From NCBI GenBank assembly GCA_945833885.1, contig CAMAFY010000007.1, positions 1 to 64,000 on the forward strand: a DNA stretch of 64,000 bases, written 5' to 3'. Shown one piece after another: positions 32,315 through 41,824 of this stretch. The notes below the pieces were generated by a model that saw only the letters and a list, made by a program, of their open reading frames with translations, was not told the DNA's origin and did no database searches. A program made the position numbers and the translations under genes. The stretch is from an uncultured Bacteroidales bacterium. GTDB taxonomy: Bacteria; Bacteroidota; Bacteroidia; Bacteroidales; Bacteroidaceae. Within the stretch, counting starts at the first letter, position 1. The number at the start of each line of letters is the position of its first letter.

Positions 32315-35300
32315 TTACTTGCGGTTGCTGTTACCTTGGGTTCTCGTTACGTTGATGGTTACTACGTATTTGATTACGGTTTTGGTTTTGTCACCCCATG
32401 TATAAGAGAAGTTAACGGGAACATGTACAGAGAAGTCTCCAACTACATTACCTGCATTGTTGTATGAAACCTCATGAGTTTCGGGGTCATATCCGAAGCA
32501 CTGCATAAGTTGTCCATATTCACTAAGTGTAGCGTCGAAGTCGGTATGACCATCGTAGTTAGTTGTCCACGTGCTTAGGGGGTCAACACTGATATGACCA
32601 GCGAAGAGGTCGAAGTAACTCTTACCGTTGTTGAGTTTGTCAAGAGTGTCACCATTGAAGCAAACCAGTGTAGTAGCGAGGTCTGCATAGTAAGTACCAC
32701 TGGTAGCATCAGCGAAGGTAATGGTGGTCTCACCCTTTGTGACAGGCTTGATGAAGCGTACATAGAAGTCACCTTCGGTTACCTCAACCTTACCGGCGCA
32801 GGATGTAACAGCGTAACTTACGCGTGCTGCAAGAGTCTGACCAAGGTTAAGTTGAGTCTTCTCGTATTTGTTAAGAAGGTCCTGGGTGGCTTCGGTGTTC
32901 TGCAGATTGATTTCACCTTCACGAGTGATAGTAGCGATGACTTCACCATTGGTTGTGGTAGAGGTTGCTCTGGTAGCCACTTCTTTTCCTTCAGCGAATG
33001 CCAAGAGTTGCTTTCCATCCTCGCTGACCTTGAGGGTGTATTTGGTTTCGCTTACGCCAGTCATTGTCTGATACTCTGTAGGAAGGTCGATGAAGATGAA
33101 GCCGGTTTTTTCGGTATTTTCATCCTCGTCCTCGAGTACAGGCTTAATCGACTCATAATTGGTGAATTTATCCTTGTTATGGAGTTCTACTTTAGAATTG
33201 TACAAAGCATTTGACAACTGGAAAGTGAACGGTGTGTTGCCTTCTACGCTGAGATCAGCATAGAGGCGGATTTCCTCTTCACCGTCAGGTCTGGTCTGCC
33301 ATGCATTCTTAACCTTGGTATAACTCCATTTAGCAGTTTCTACACCATCTTTGGCCTGACCACCCCATTTTTCGATGTCACTGGGATTCCAAGTGAGGGG
33401 GAGGTAGAACTCGTTGTAGTTATCGGTGGCGTAAACCTCCTTGCTACGTACGAGCACGTAGGTAGTGAGAGGAGGTAATTTGCCGTTAAGTTGTCCGTAG
33501 GTGATGGTCCAGGTCAGTGTGCTGTCTTCGTTGAGGACAACATTGCCGTAACCCGTGCTTTCTTCGAACTTCTTATCCTCTTTCTTGCTGTATTGCTGGA
33601 GTTCAGCACCATAGTTGCTACTTGGGATAAGGACGAAATTATACTCCTTCTTATTTTCTTCGTCAGTAACATTGGTTACTTCAGCAATCTTCTTCCATAC
33701 GTTTTCTGCGGAGAGGGTTACAGAAAGGGCCGGTTGAGAGGTGTAATCAAGACATGTTACATTATAGTCTTCCGTTGTCTCAACTTTGTTAGCCTCTTCA
33801 ACGACAGCGTCACCAACAATGACAAAGTCAAGATAACCGACTTCGGCTACATTGTCGCCATTCATAACGTCAACGCGAACGCGAATCTTCTTGCCGATGC
33901 ATGCGATGGTAGCTTCTACTTCATTTCCTTCATTATCAAGACGAAGTTGAGGATTGATTACACCCTTTGCAAGGTCGTCAGCATTGAAGTTGGTGGTAGC
34001 ACCTTCAACAGCGGTATAGCTATAATAGAATCCTTCGGGGAGAGTTGTGCTGGGATCCTTAAGTCCAAATTTTGTAATAATGAGTTCCTCAATGTTCTGA
34101 GTCTCATAATACTTCACTTCAGTCAACTTGGGCTGTACGAAATTGTGAGGAGGTCTCTTTTCTGTGTGGTAATAGAAGTCAGCCACGTCAGTCCTTCCGT
34201 AACTGTAAAGCAGGTTAACTCCACAAAGTTCTTCCAAATAGAGAACGGCATAGTCAGAAGTAACCACCTGAGCAGAATCCTTGGCAGCAGGATTTTCGTA
34301 CTGCAGTGCCATAACGGTCACTTTATTATTGCTAAATGCTTGCTCGGCCAAGTTGCTCGGAGTCTGATTCTTGGTAGGATCAGTGATGCTCATGTGAACG
34401 GTGAGGAGGCCGCCATCCTGTTTCACTTCCTTGATAACAGGCAGGAGTTCCTTGTTGTTGCCACGGTTTACGCGGTCTTCAACAGTGTAGGAATAGTACT
34501 GGGTATCCTCGCTGAGGGTTGCGGTGGAGGGGTTCACGTTGTAGTTGGCAACAACTTCGGGGCAGAACTCGACAAAATCTTTCTTAATAGGGAAAGCCTT
34601 CGTGCCATCCACATTCCAAGGATGGTACTTGTAAACGTCGCCTTCGATAGCCTGGATACCCTCGTAGTAGTTGTCGGGAACGAGGACGAAGCCCTTAACC
34701 TCTGCGGAGAGTTCCTTAGCGTACTGCTCTATGAGATCAGTAAGTGTTTTGTTGAGATTTTTGATGGACTCTTCGAGTGTAGCAAGAATCGCATCGTCTG
34801 CTGCCTTGTAGTCAGTTTCTACGCGAGCAATCTCATTCTTAAGTTGTTCGGTAAGTTCACTGATGGAGGCTCGAATCTCGTTATCTGCAAGTTTAAGATT
34901 GTAGATTTCAGTCTTAATCTGCATCTTTGCCTCCTCGAATTCAGTGCGCAGGTCTCCAAGGTCTTGATAGAGAACATCAATGTCTTCTTCGTTCTTTGTA
35001 ACACGTTCAGTGAGTTTGTTGAGAGCCTCAGTGTTTGTGTTGATTAAGTCCTTGAGGAGGTTGACTTGCTCGGTAAGTTCGCTCTTGTTAGCCTTAGTAT
35101 CGATGAGATTCTGGATTGCTAAGTTCTGAGCCTCGTCAACGAGTGCCTGAGCAGCCTTTGCAGCCTCAAGAGATGCCTTAAGTTGGTCGAGACCACTGCA
35201 GAGGTCAACCACGCGTGCTGCGAGGTCGAGGATGGCCTTGGTGTTTACGCTTACCTGGCCTTCAACGGCATCCATGCGGTTCTTGAGGTCCTTCACTTCT

Positions 35301-36154
35301 GCATCGTTAAAATCCTTGTAGGCATTGAAGTCGTTGGTAAGTGTCTGAATCAGTCCAGCAAGTTCAGCGTCCTTGTCCTGAAGTTCCTTAACTGCATCGT
35401 CGCAAGCCTTCTTGTTGTCATTTACGACTTTGGTGAGTTCCTTGATGGCATTCTCGCGTGCAGTAACTTCCTTCTCGATAGCGTCCTTGTTGTCATTTAC
35501 CTGCTTCCAAAGGTCGTCAATCTTGCCCTGGAACTTCTTGTCAAGAGCAGCGTCAGCGGCTGCGAATTCCTCGCGAACCTTCTTGATGTCTTTTACCACA
35601 TCTTCGAGAGTGCTCTTAAGGTTTGCAATCTCGGTGGTGTGAGTGCTGGTAAGGGTCTCGAGGGCTTCAATGCGAGCGTTGAGGCGGGTCTCAAGATTCT
35701 CGATGGCGGTGTTGGCAGCTGCGATAGCATTGCTAAGTTCTTTGTCAGCGGCGAGGAGAGTCTCTACGTCCTTGTCGTGCTGTTTCTTCAGCGCGTCAAG
35801 GTCTGTTCTCAGACCGCCAATCAGGGTCTTGAGATTGTCCATTGCGGCCTCGCACTCAGCCTTGCAGGTTGCGATTTCTCCGAGGAGTTCGGTCTTGTTG
35901 TCGGCGAGAGCCTGTGTGAGAGCCGCATCAGCAGCCTTGTAGGCGGCTTCAAGTGCATCATTCTCTGCTTCGAGAGTGGCAATCTTGTCGTTCAGAACCT
36001 GTTCCTTCTGAAGCAAGAGAGCCTCGAGGTCATTCTTCTGGTTCTGAAGATTTTCGATGTCGCTATCGTAATCAGCACAAGAAACGAATGTGCTCACGGG
36101 TGCCGCAACGAGTACGGCAGCAAAGAGAGCGGCATTAAACAACTTTCTTTTCAT
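32315..36154 (-). CDS. Giant coiled-coil surface lipoprotein
   Basis: At 1279 residues, the protein begins with a lipoprotein signal (MKRKLFNAALFAAVLV, ending TFVSC, Cys26). Residues ~30-490 are almost unbroken heptad coiled coil rich in Glu, Lys, Asp, Ala and Leu (DALEAAYKAADAALTQALADN, KSTLEDVVKDIKKVREEFAA). After VKGFVLVPDNYYEGIQAIEG the remaining ~780 residues are predicted beta-rich, resembling repeated Ig-like folds. The design suggests a long stalk projecting a C-terminal head from the outer membrane. I know of similar Prevotella surface proteins, with no assigned function. The leader is long (~250 nt) and A+T content is raised. Repeated heptads make it prone to recombination. Confidence 0.85.
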   Translation of the reverse strand: MKRKLFNAALFAAVLVAAPVSTFVSCADYDSDIENLQNQKNDLEALLLQKEQVLNDKIATLEAENDALEAAYKAADAALTQALADNKTELLGEIATCKAECEAAMDNLKTLIGGLRTDLDALKKQHDKDVETLLAADKELSNAIAAANTAIENLETRLNARIEALETLTSTHTTEIANLKSTLEDVVKDIKKVREEFAAADAALDKKFQGKIDDLWKQVNDNKDAIEKEVTARENAIKELTKVVNDNKKACDDAVKELQDKDAELAGLIQTLTNDFNAYKDFNDAEVKDLKNRMDAVEGQVSVNTKAILDLAARVVDLCSGLDQLKASLEAAKAAQALVDEAQNLAIQNLIDTKANKSELTEQVNLLKDLINTNTEALNKLTERVTKNEEDIDVLYQDLGDLRTEFEEAKMQIKTEIYNLKLADNEIRASISELTEQLKNEIARVETDYKAADDAILATLEESIKNLNKTLTDLIEQYAKELSAEVKGFVLVPDNYYEGIQAIEGDVYKYHPWNVDGTKAFPIKKDFVEFCPEVVANYNVNPSTATLSEDTQYYSYTVEDRVNRGNNKELLPVIKEVKQDGGLLTVHMSITDPTKNQTPSNLAEQAFSNNKVTVMALQYENPAAKDSAQVVTSDYAVLYLEELCGVNLLYSYGRTDVADFYYHTEKRPPHNFVQPKLTEVKYYETQNIEELIITKFGLKDPSTTLPEGFYYSYTAVEGATTNFNADDLAKGVINPQLRLDNEGNEVEATIACIGKKIRVRVDVMNGDNVAEVGYLDFVIVGDAVVEEANKVETTEDYNVTCLDYTSQPALSVTLSAENVWKKIAEVTNVTDEENKKEYNFVLIPSSNYGAELQQYSKKEDKKFEESTGYGNVVLNEDSTLTWTITYGQLNGKLPPLTTYVLVRSKEVYATDNYNEFYLPLTWNPSDIEKWGGQAKDGVETAKWSYTKVKNAWQTRPDGEEEIRLYADLSVEGNTPFTFQLSNALYNSKVELHNKDKFTNYESIKPVLEDEDENTEKTGFIFIDLPTEYQTMTGVSETKYTLKVSEDGKQLLAFAEGKEVATRATSTTTNGEVIATITREGEINLQNTEATQDLLNKYEKTQLNLGQTLAARVSYAVTSCAGKVEVTEGDFYVRFIKPVTKGETTITFADATSGTYYADLATTLVCFNGDTLDKLNNGKSYFDLFAGHISVDPLSTWTTNYDGHTDFDATLSEYGQLMQCFGYDPETHEVSYNNAGNVVGDFSVHVPVNFSYTWGDKTKTVIKYVVTINVTRTQGNSNRK

Positions 36155-36410
36155 ACGAATAGTGTTTAGAAATGATATAATGATTTAAATATGTTTCCCC
36201 TGCTTTCGCCGCCGTTGGAGACGCTGCTCCGTGGCGGGGGATTGTCGTGTCAATAGCCGGGAACGGAAATTGTGCCAAGCCAACACCATACGTTTTGTGT
36301 TCCCAAAGCCTGTTTCGCGGTGGAAAATGTGGCGTTTTGATGTGGCTTATGCATACGGAAAAGCGAGCGCCTCGCGGCACTTCAACCCTTCAGTACACGA
36401 CATTTCGCTG

Positions 36411-36439
36411 CAAAATTATAAAAAAAACCTTTTTTCAAA
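36411..36439 (-). promoter_or_regulatory. Promoter of the coiled-coil lipoprotein gene
   Basis: -7 TAATTTTG (36411-36418) and -33 TTTG (36436-36439) with a 17-bp spacer on minus. The spacer holds an A6/T8 run. The leader would be about 250 nt. Confidence 0.65.
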
Positions 36440-37059
36440 AAGAATTTTATGTTTTTTTTGTGGGAAAAAACAGGAAAATGGCGTAAAAAGAGGTATTTGA
36501 AAGTTTTATGCGTCAAAAAAACATCGGAAATCCCCCTTCCCGTCCCCGAAAGTCCGTTTTGGTACTTTTCGACGGCGGATTGGCTTTTTCGGCATTCCTC
36601 CCGCCAGGCGCCGTCGGAACGCCGCCCGTTTTCCGAGCCTCTTCGGCACGGTCTATGGGCATCGTCCATTCCGTTTTCGGACATCCGGAAATCTCCTGTT
36701 TGATGTGCATCCATTTCCTTCCCCCATGTGTCGGGAGCGGGTAGCGGCAGGCGGCGGACATACGTCTGTCCGTCGTCGCTCCTTCATCCACCGTCCTGCG
36801 GTGGCGCTGGCCAGCCGTTGCCGTTGTCTGCGGTATATCGCACGGACGTCCCCCATCGTAATTCCGGTGTTCCCTCGCGCGTAATATATTAATATTATGT
36901 ATGCGATATGAGGGGACTCCCATTTGTCAGCGATGGTGTCCTTTTGTGGAAAGCGGTAAGGATGCGGAAATTTTCCTGTCAGGTGGGTTCTATAAATGAG
37001 AACCGTAGAAATCTGATTTATAGAACCCTCCGTAATGTTAAACTGATTTTGGAACCTGC
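36440..37059. other. Gap: no gene seen
   Basis: About 600 bp without a credible gene. From about 36525 there is a weak, degenerate 22-bp-like rhythm of TCGGAA/CCGAAA words. Overlapping open frames here are G+C-driven and lack signal or domain features. A palindromic element occupies 36981-37031. Confidence 0.6.
36981..37031. repeat. Palindromic AGGTGGGTT element
   Basis: Left arm AGGTGGGTTCTATAAAT (36981-36997) and right arm ATTTATAGAACCCTCC (37016-37031) are near-perfect inverses around an 18-bp centre. The right arm word recurs at 996-1014, 41797-41815 and 61157-61175. Confidence 0.8.
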
Positions 37060-38214
37060 TTAGAGAATCTGTCGATAGAGTTCGACGATGTCCTCACGTG
37101 TCACCGGACGTGGGTTGCCCGGTGTGCAAACATCGGCGATGGCCTGGTCGGCGAGTGCGGGGATGTCCGCCTCGGTGATGCCGAGTTCGCTGAGGTGTGC
37201 GGGGATTCCTACGCGGCGGCTGAGGTTTTCGATTTCAGCGCATGCGGCGTCGGCTGCCTCTTCGCGCGTCATTCCCTCGCGGTAAACTTCGAGTGCCTTG
37301 GCGATGTCCACATATTTGTCCGCTGCGGCGCAGGCGTTCCAGCGCATGACGGTGGGGAGGAGCATGGCGCATGCCACGCCGTGGGGAACATCGTGGAGGG
37401 CGGAAAGGGGATGTGCCATACCGTGGTCAACGCCCAATCCTACGTTGGAGAATGCCATACCTGCCACATACTGTGCTACAGCCATGCCGTTTCTGCCTTC
37501 GGGGTTTGTAGGTTCTTCAACGGCGATGGGGAGGTATTTGTGGATCATGGCGATGGCCTTGAGTTCGAACATGTCGCTCAGTTCCCACGCTCCTTTGGTG
37601 ATGAGACCTTCGATGGCGTGGGTCATGGCGTCCATACCCGTCGCTGCGGTGAGGCTCTTCGGGAGGGTGTACATCAGTTCTGCGTCAACGATGGCGACAC
37701 ACGGGATGTCGTTTGGGTCGACGCACACCATTTTCTTCTGTTTCTCCTCGTCGATGATGACATAGTTGATGGTGGTTTCCGCTGCCGTACCTGCTGTGGT
37801 GGGCAGTGCGATGATTGGCACTGTCTTTTTCTTAGTGTCGGCAACGCCCTCAAGGGAAACGATATCTTCGAACTCGGGGTTATTGCAAACGATGCCCACA
37901 CCCTTTGCGGTATCCATGGCGCTACCTCCGCCGATGGCTACGATGAAGTCGGCTCCCGACTCCTTGAAGGCGGCGATACCCTGCTTGACATTGGTGACGG
38001 TGGGGTTAGGCTTCACGTCGTCGAATACGGCGTAAGGGATGTTTGCCTCATCGAGGACGTCGAGTACCATTTTCGCTACACCGAACTTCATCAGACCTTT
38101 GTCGGTTACAATGAGTGCCTTGTGGAAGCCAAGGCGTGCCACAACACCGGGCAGTTCTTTACGTGCGCCGGGACCGAAGTAGGAGACTTCGTTGAGAATA
38201 AAACGGTTGACCAT
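37060..38214 (-). CDS. fucO: Lactaldehyde reductase, iron-dependent alcohol dehydrogenase
   Basis: The 384-residue enzyme matches FucO along its whole length (for example GGGSAMDTAKGVGI for NAD binding, TTAGTAAETTINYVI, SNVGLGVDHGMAHPL). The iron ligands map to Asp195, His199, His264 and His278, equivalent to E. coli FucO Asp196, His200, His263 and His277. It reduces L-lactaldehyde to 1,2-propanediol at the end of fucose or rhamnose breakdown. It stands alone here with no fucose genes beside it. The close match makes the family certain; the substrate is inferred. Confidence 0.93.
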   Translation of the reverse strand: MVNRFILNEVSYFGPGARKELPGVVARLGFHKALIVTDKGLMKFGVAKMVLDVLDEANIPYAVFDDVKPNPTVTNVKQGIAAFKESGADFIVAIGGGSAMDTAKGVGIVCNNPEFEDIVSLEGVADTKKKTVPIIALPTTAGTAAETTINYVIIDEEKQKKMVCVDPNDIPCVAIVDAELMYTLPKSLTAATGMDAMTHAIEGLITKGAWELSDMFELKAIAMIHKYLPIAVEEPTNPEGRNGMAVAQYVAGMAFSNVGLGVDHGMAHPLSALHDVPHGVACAMLLPTVMRWNACAAADKYVDIAKALEVYREGMTREEAADAACAEIENLSRRVGIPAHLSELGITEADIPALADQAIADVCTPGNPRPVTREDIVELYRQIL

Positions 38215-38293
38215 TATGTTAGATTTAGGGTTTTGGTGGGCTTTATAAATTCCACCGTTAATTTTTGATTGTGGTTGAAATGCTTTATGCGGG

Positions 38294-38301
38294 CAAATTT
38301 A
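38294..38301 (-). promoter_or_regulatory. -7 element of the fucO promoter
   Basis: On minus, TAAATTTG matches the consensus about 80 bp upstream of the ATG at 38214, without a clear -33. The region up to 38740 also carries TTCGTnATTCGTG-type repeats (38395-38600). Confidence 0.5.
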
Positions 38302-38394
38302 ATTGATTTTTCTTTAACGTCCTTCATTTTCTTCCTGTTTTTCCGCACCTTTTTTCCATGCTGGGGCGGAAGTGTAAAAAAAGAGGGGTGAAAT

Positions 38395-38600
38395 CCCCTC
38401 CACATTCGTCTGAATCGTGTGATTCGTGGCTTCATGTTATATCGTGGAGGACGCCATTTTCTATGTCCTCTCATAAGAGAATCAGGTGTTTTCATGCGGG
38501 GTGTTGGGGGTGGACCACGAATTATACGAATAAAATCAGATTGATATCCCGTCCACATTCGTAAGATTCGTGAGATTCGTGGTTGAAAATCATGTTGTGG
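38395..38600. repeat. Repeated TTCGT/ATTCGTG tracts
   Basis: Two inward- or outward-facing blocks carry CACATTCGTnnGAATCGTG and CACGAATTATACGAAT. They belong to the same loose family as 31049-31340, 41460-41580 and 45100-45140. No function visible. Confidence 0.6.
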
Positions 38601-38739
38601 AGGGCGCGATTTCGTTTGCCCTCTCATCAGACTTTTGCACTTTGTCTTTCCCTTCGGCCTGTGACCTGCGGTTCAGCGCGTAGTTCCTAAACTCGTTTAC
38701 AACTCAGCCCGTCCGGATGCCCCGTCTCCATAGATATGC

Positions 38740-38773
38740 AAAATCCGCCACCGTCATGGACAGACGGTGGCGG
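38740..38773 (-). terminator. Terminator downstream of pnp
   Basis: An 11-bp perfect stem (38745-38755 with 38763-38773; CCGCCACCGTC and GACGGTGGCGG) is followed by TTTTGC on minus. It lies about 47 bp past the pnp stop. Confidence 0.75.
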
Positions 38774-38819
38774 AAAAGTATGTTTTCGGAGGGCTGAAAG
38801 TCAGCCCCTATGTTCGGAA

Positions 38820-41066
38820 TCAGGCTTCAGCCTCGCCCTCGGGACGGGGACGGCGGCCGAAATCTCCCTCACGACGGGGGCGGCGGGGCTGGTCACCCTC
38901 GCGGCGGGGGCGGCGGGGACGCTCTTCCCAACCTTCGGGCTTCTCTTCGAGGACGCGGTGAGAGAGGCGGAACTTGCCGGTCTTCTCGTCGATTTCCAGA
39001 AGTTTCACCTGAATGGTGTCGCCTTCCTTCAATCCAGACTCCTCGACGGTCTCGAGACGCTTCCATGCGATTTCCGAGATGTGGAGCAGTCCTTCCTTGC
39101 CCGGCATGAACTCTACGAAGCATCCGTAAGGCATGATACTGACAACCTTTGCATCGTAAACCTCGCCCACCTCGGGAATGGCAACGATAGCACGGATCTT
39201 GGCAACGGCGGCATCGATGCTCTCCTTGTTGGGAGCCGATACCTGTACCTTGCCGACACCGTCCACCTCATCGATGGTGATGGTGGAACCTGTGTCTTCC
39301 TGCATGCTCTGGATGATCTTTCCACCAGGGCCGATGACGGCACCGATAAACTCTTTGGGGATGTCGAATGCCACGATTCTGGGTACCTGAGGCTTGAAGT
39401 CTGCACGGGGAGCGTCGAGGGTCTTCATCATTTCTCCGAGGATGTGCTCACGTCCGGCCTTGGCCTGCATGAGGGCTTTCTCGAGGATTTCGTAGGAGAG
39501 GCCATCGCACTTGATGTCCATTTGTGTGGCGGTGAGACCCTTCAGCGTACCGGTGGTCTTGAAGTCCATGTCGCCGAGGTGGTCCTCGTCACCGAGGATG
39601 TCGGAGAGGACAGCGTACTTTTCCTCACCGGGATTCTTGATGAGTCCCATGGCGATACCGCTGACGGGAGCCTTGAGGGGCACACCGGCATCCATAAGGG
39701 AGAGGCATCCTGCGCAGACGGTGGCCATAGAACTGGAACCGTTGCTCTCGAGGATGTCGCTGACCACGCGTACGGTGTAGGGGAAGTTCTCGGGAATCTG
39801 GCCTTTCAGACCGCGCCATGCGAGGTGGCCGTGACCGATTTCGCGACGGCCGACACCGCGTTGTGCCTTTGCCTCACCGGTGGAGAAGGGAGGGAAGTTG
39901 TAGTGAAGGAGGAACTTCATGTAACTCTTGTCGAGCACATCGTCCACCATCTTCTCGTCGAGTTTGGTTCCGAGGGTGGTGGTGGAGAGGCTCTGTGTCT
40001 CACCGCGTGTGAAGATTGCCGATCCGTGGGGCACGGGAAGCGGACTTACCTCGCACCAGATGGGGCGGATGTCGGTGGTCTTGCGTCCGTCGAGGCGGAT
40101 ACCCTCGTCGAGGATGCAGCGGCGCATGGCGTCCTTCTCGACATCGTGGTAGTAGCGGTCGATGAGGGCGTTCTTCTCTTCCAGTTCTTCGGGTGTCAGT
40201 TCGGTGTGTGCTGCGGCATATTCCTCCTTGAAGTTTTCGCGGATGGCCTCGAAAGCGTCGAAGCGTGCGTGCTTCTCCAGACCCTGACGTGTGACATCGT
40301 ATGCGGGCTGATAGCATGCTTCGCGCACGGCGGTGCGGAGGTCTTCGTCGTTAACCTCGTGGCAGTATTCGCGTTTTACGTCGGTTCCGAGTTCCTTTGC
40401 CAGTTCCACCTGCAGGCGGCACATGGGCTTGATGGCGTCGTGTGCGGCTTTGAGGGCCTCGAGGAGCGCGCTTTCGGGCACTTCCTTCATCTCACCTTCC
40501 ACCATCATGATGTTGTCTTCGGTGGCGGCAACCATAAGGTCCATATCGGCCTGCTCGAGTTGTTCGAAGGTGGGGTCGATGACGTATTCACCGTTGATGC
40601 GTGCTACGCGGACTTCAGAGATGGGTGCTTCGAAGGGGATGTCGGAGCATGCGAGGGCGGCGGATGCGGCAAAGCCGGCGAGGGCGTCGGGCATATCTAC
40701 ACCGTCGGCGCTGAAAAGGATGATGTTGACATAAACCTCGGCGTGATAGTCGCTGGGGAAGAGGGGGCGGAGTGCGCGGTCAACGAGTCGCGATGTAAGG
40801 ATTTCGTAGTCACCGGCACGGCCTTCGCGCTTGGTGAATCCTCCGGGAAAACGTCCGGCGGCAGAATACTTCTCTTTGTAGTCGCATTGTAAAGGCATGA
40901 AATCGGTGCCGGGGGCAGCGTCTTTGGCACCGCAGACGGTGGCAAGCAGCATCGTGTTGTTCATGCGGAGCATCACCGCTCCGTCGGCCTGCTTTGCCAG
41001 TTTTCCAGTCTCGATACTGATGGTACGTCCGTCAGGAAGCGAGACAGTCTTTGTGATAACGTTCAT
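38820..41066 (-). CDS. pnp: Polyribonucleotide nucleotidyltransferase (PNPase)
   Basis: From the ATG at 41066 the protein has 748 residues; extra upstream codons are not conserved. It has the full PNPase order: first RNase PH domain ([15 protein letters not shown]), helical linker, second RNase PH domain ([33 protein letters not shown]), KH domain ([17 protein letters not shown]) and S1 domain ([20 protein letters not shown]). It ends in a basic repeat tail, [10 protein letters not shown] twice and then [11 protein letters not shown], absent from the textbook E. coli enzyme. It degrades mRNA from the 3' end with phosphate. It has its own promoter (-7 at 41188-41195). Confidence 0.97.
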   Translation of the reverse strand: MNVITKTVSLPDGRTISIETGKLAKQADGAVMLRMNNTMLLATVCGAKDAAPGTDFMPLQCDYKEKYSAAGRFPGGFTKREGRAGDYEILTSRLVDRALRPLFPSDYHAEVYVNIILFSADGVDMPDALAGFAASAALACSDIPFEAPISEVRVARINGEYVIDPTFEQLEQADMDLMVAATEDNIMMVEGEMKEVPESALLEALKAAHDAIKPMCRLQVELAKELGTDVKREYCHEVNDEDLRTAVREACYQPAYDVTRQGLEKHARFDAFEAIRENFKEEYAAAHTELTPEELEEKNALIDRYYHDVEKDAMRRCILDEGIRLDGRKTTDIRPIWCEVSPLPVPHGSAIFTRGETQSLSTTTLGTKLDEKMVDDVLDKSYMKFLLHYNFPPFSTGEAKAQRGVGRREIGHGHLAWRGLKGQIPENFPYTVRVVSDILESNGSSSMATVCAGCLSLMDAGVPLKAPVSGIAMGLIKNPGEEKYAVLSDILGDEDHLGDMDFKTTGTLKGLTATQMDIKCDGLSYEILEKALMQAKAGREHILGEMMKTLDAPRADFKPQVPRIVAFDIPKEFIGAVIGPGGKIIQSMQEDTGSTITIDEVDGVGKVQVSAPNKESIDAAVAKIRAIVAIPEVGEVYDAKVVSIMPYGCFVEFMPGKEGLLHISEIAWKRLETVEESGLKEGDTIQVKLLEIDEKTGKFRLSHRVLEEKPEGWEERPRRPRREGDQPRRPRREGDFGRRPRPEGEAEA

Positions 41067-41187
41067 CGAAAAAATGTGTTTATATGATAATGTGTATGTA
41101 TTGTCGCCGGTGTTCGTTCCGCGATTCCCGCAACGACCTTGCATATAAATGCGATGTCTGATGGTGGGAATGCACGGATATCGCGCG

Positions 41188-41195
41188 CAAAATTA
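41188..41195 (-). promoter_or_regulatory. -7 element of the pnp promoter
   Basis: On minus, TAATTTTG about 120 bp upstream of the ATG. A second useful sign is a GTGTGCAATTTT-type word at 41244, seen in several other gaps. From 41196 to 41754 I see no gene, only TTCGTG-type repeats (41460-41580). Confidence 0.6.
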
Positions 41196-41754
41196 CGTAA
41201 ATTCTCTGGAATAACCGAATAAAATGTGGAGAAAAGCACGGAACATCCAGTGTAAGTGTGCAATTTTATCATAGAAGCCTCCCCTACGTACAGTTGTGGA
41301 TTGCGCAAGTAGGGGAGTGCGGATTGCGCGGATATTTACCTGTATGGTATAAGTATAGCGGTCACAAGTTGTATGGAATATGCGGATTGTATCGTGTCTG
41401 GTGAAACGCCGGTGATGGGATGACGGGTCGCTGATGGCGAATATGGACAAACCAATAATCTTATTTTCGAACACGAATTATACGAATAATCACGAATTTT
41501 CACGTCCAATGAAATGCTGATGACGGAGTTATGCCGAACACTAATCAAACGAATTACACGAATCATTTTTTAATCCCGTGCGTCTGTGAAAATGTCGTTA
41601 TGGACAACCCCGGCGTCATCATCATTAGACCACCCTGCCTTCATCAGGTTTGTCCGTGAGCATGTCGACCCTTTTTCAGGATGTTTTCCCGGACACCAAC
41701 ACCCCTTTTACAAAATTGCGGCAGGTTATACACCATTGTTTTTGTGAAAAGATG

Positions 41755-41815
41755 TAAATTTGCACCCGTATACCCCCTGAAAATATTACTTAAACTAATT
41801 TATAGAACACCCCTT
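41755..41815 (+). promoter_or_regulatory. -7 element and leader with the shared 21-bp word
   Basis: -7 TAAATTTG at 41755-41762, with a weak ATTG in place of -33. The leader of about 55 nt contains CTAATTTATAGAACACCCC (within 41795-41815), also found at 994-1014, ending 9 bp before the ATG at 41825. Confidence 0.6.
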
Positions 41816-41824
41816 CATTTATTT

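Noticed and set aside
33491..35047. 518-residue open frame opposite the coiled-coil gene
   Set aside because: Shadow produced by the heptad-rich codons of the real protein.
36382..36923. Open frames upstream of the coiled-coil promoter
   Set aside because: Overlapping frames in both directions, without signals, domains or conserved features.
38736..40892. 718-residue open frame opposite pnp
   Set aside because: Antisense of PNPase, which is unmistakable on minus.
41681..41824. 48-residue upstream extension of the large secreted protein
   Set aside because: It covers the -7 element and leader. The signal peptide begins at 41825.
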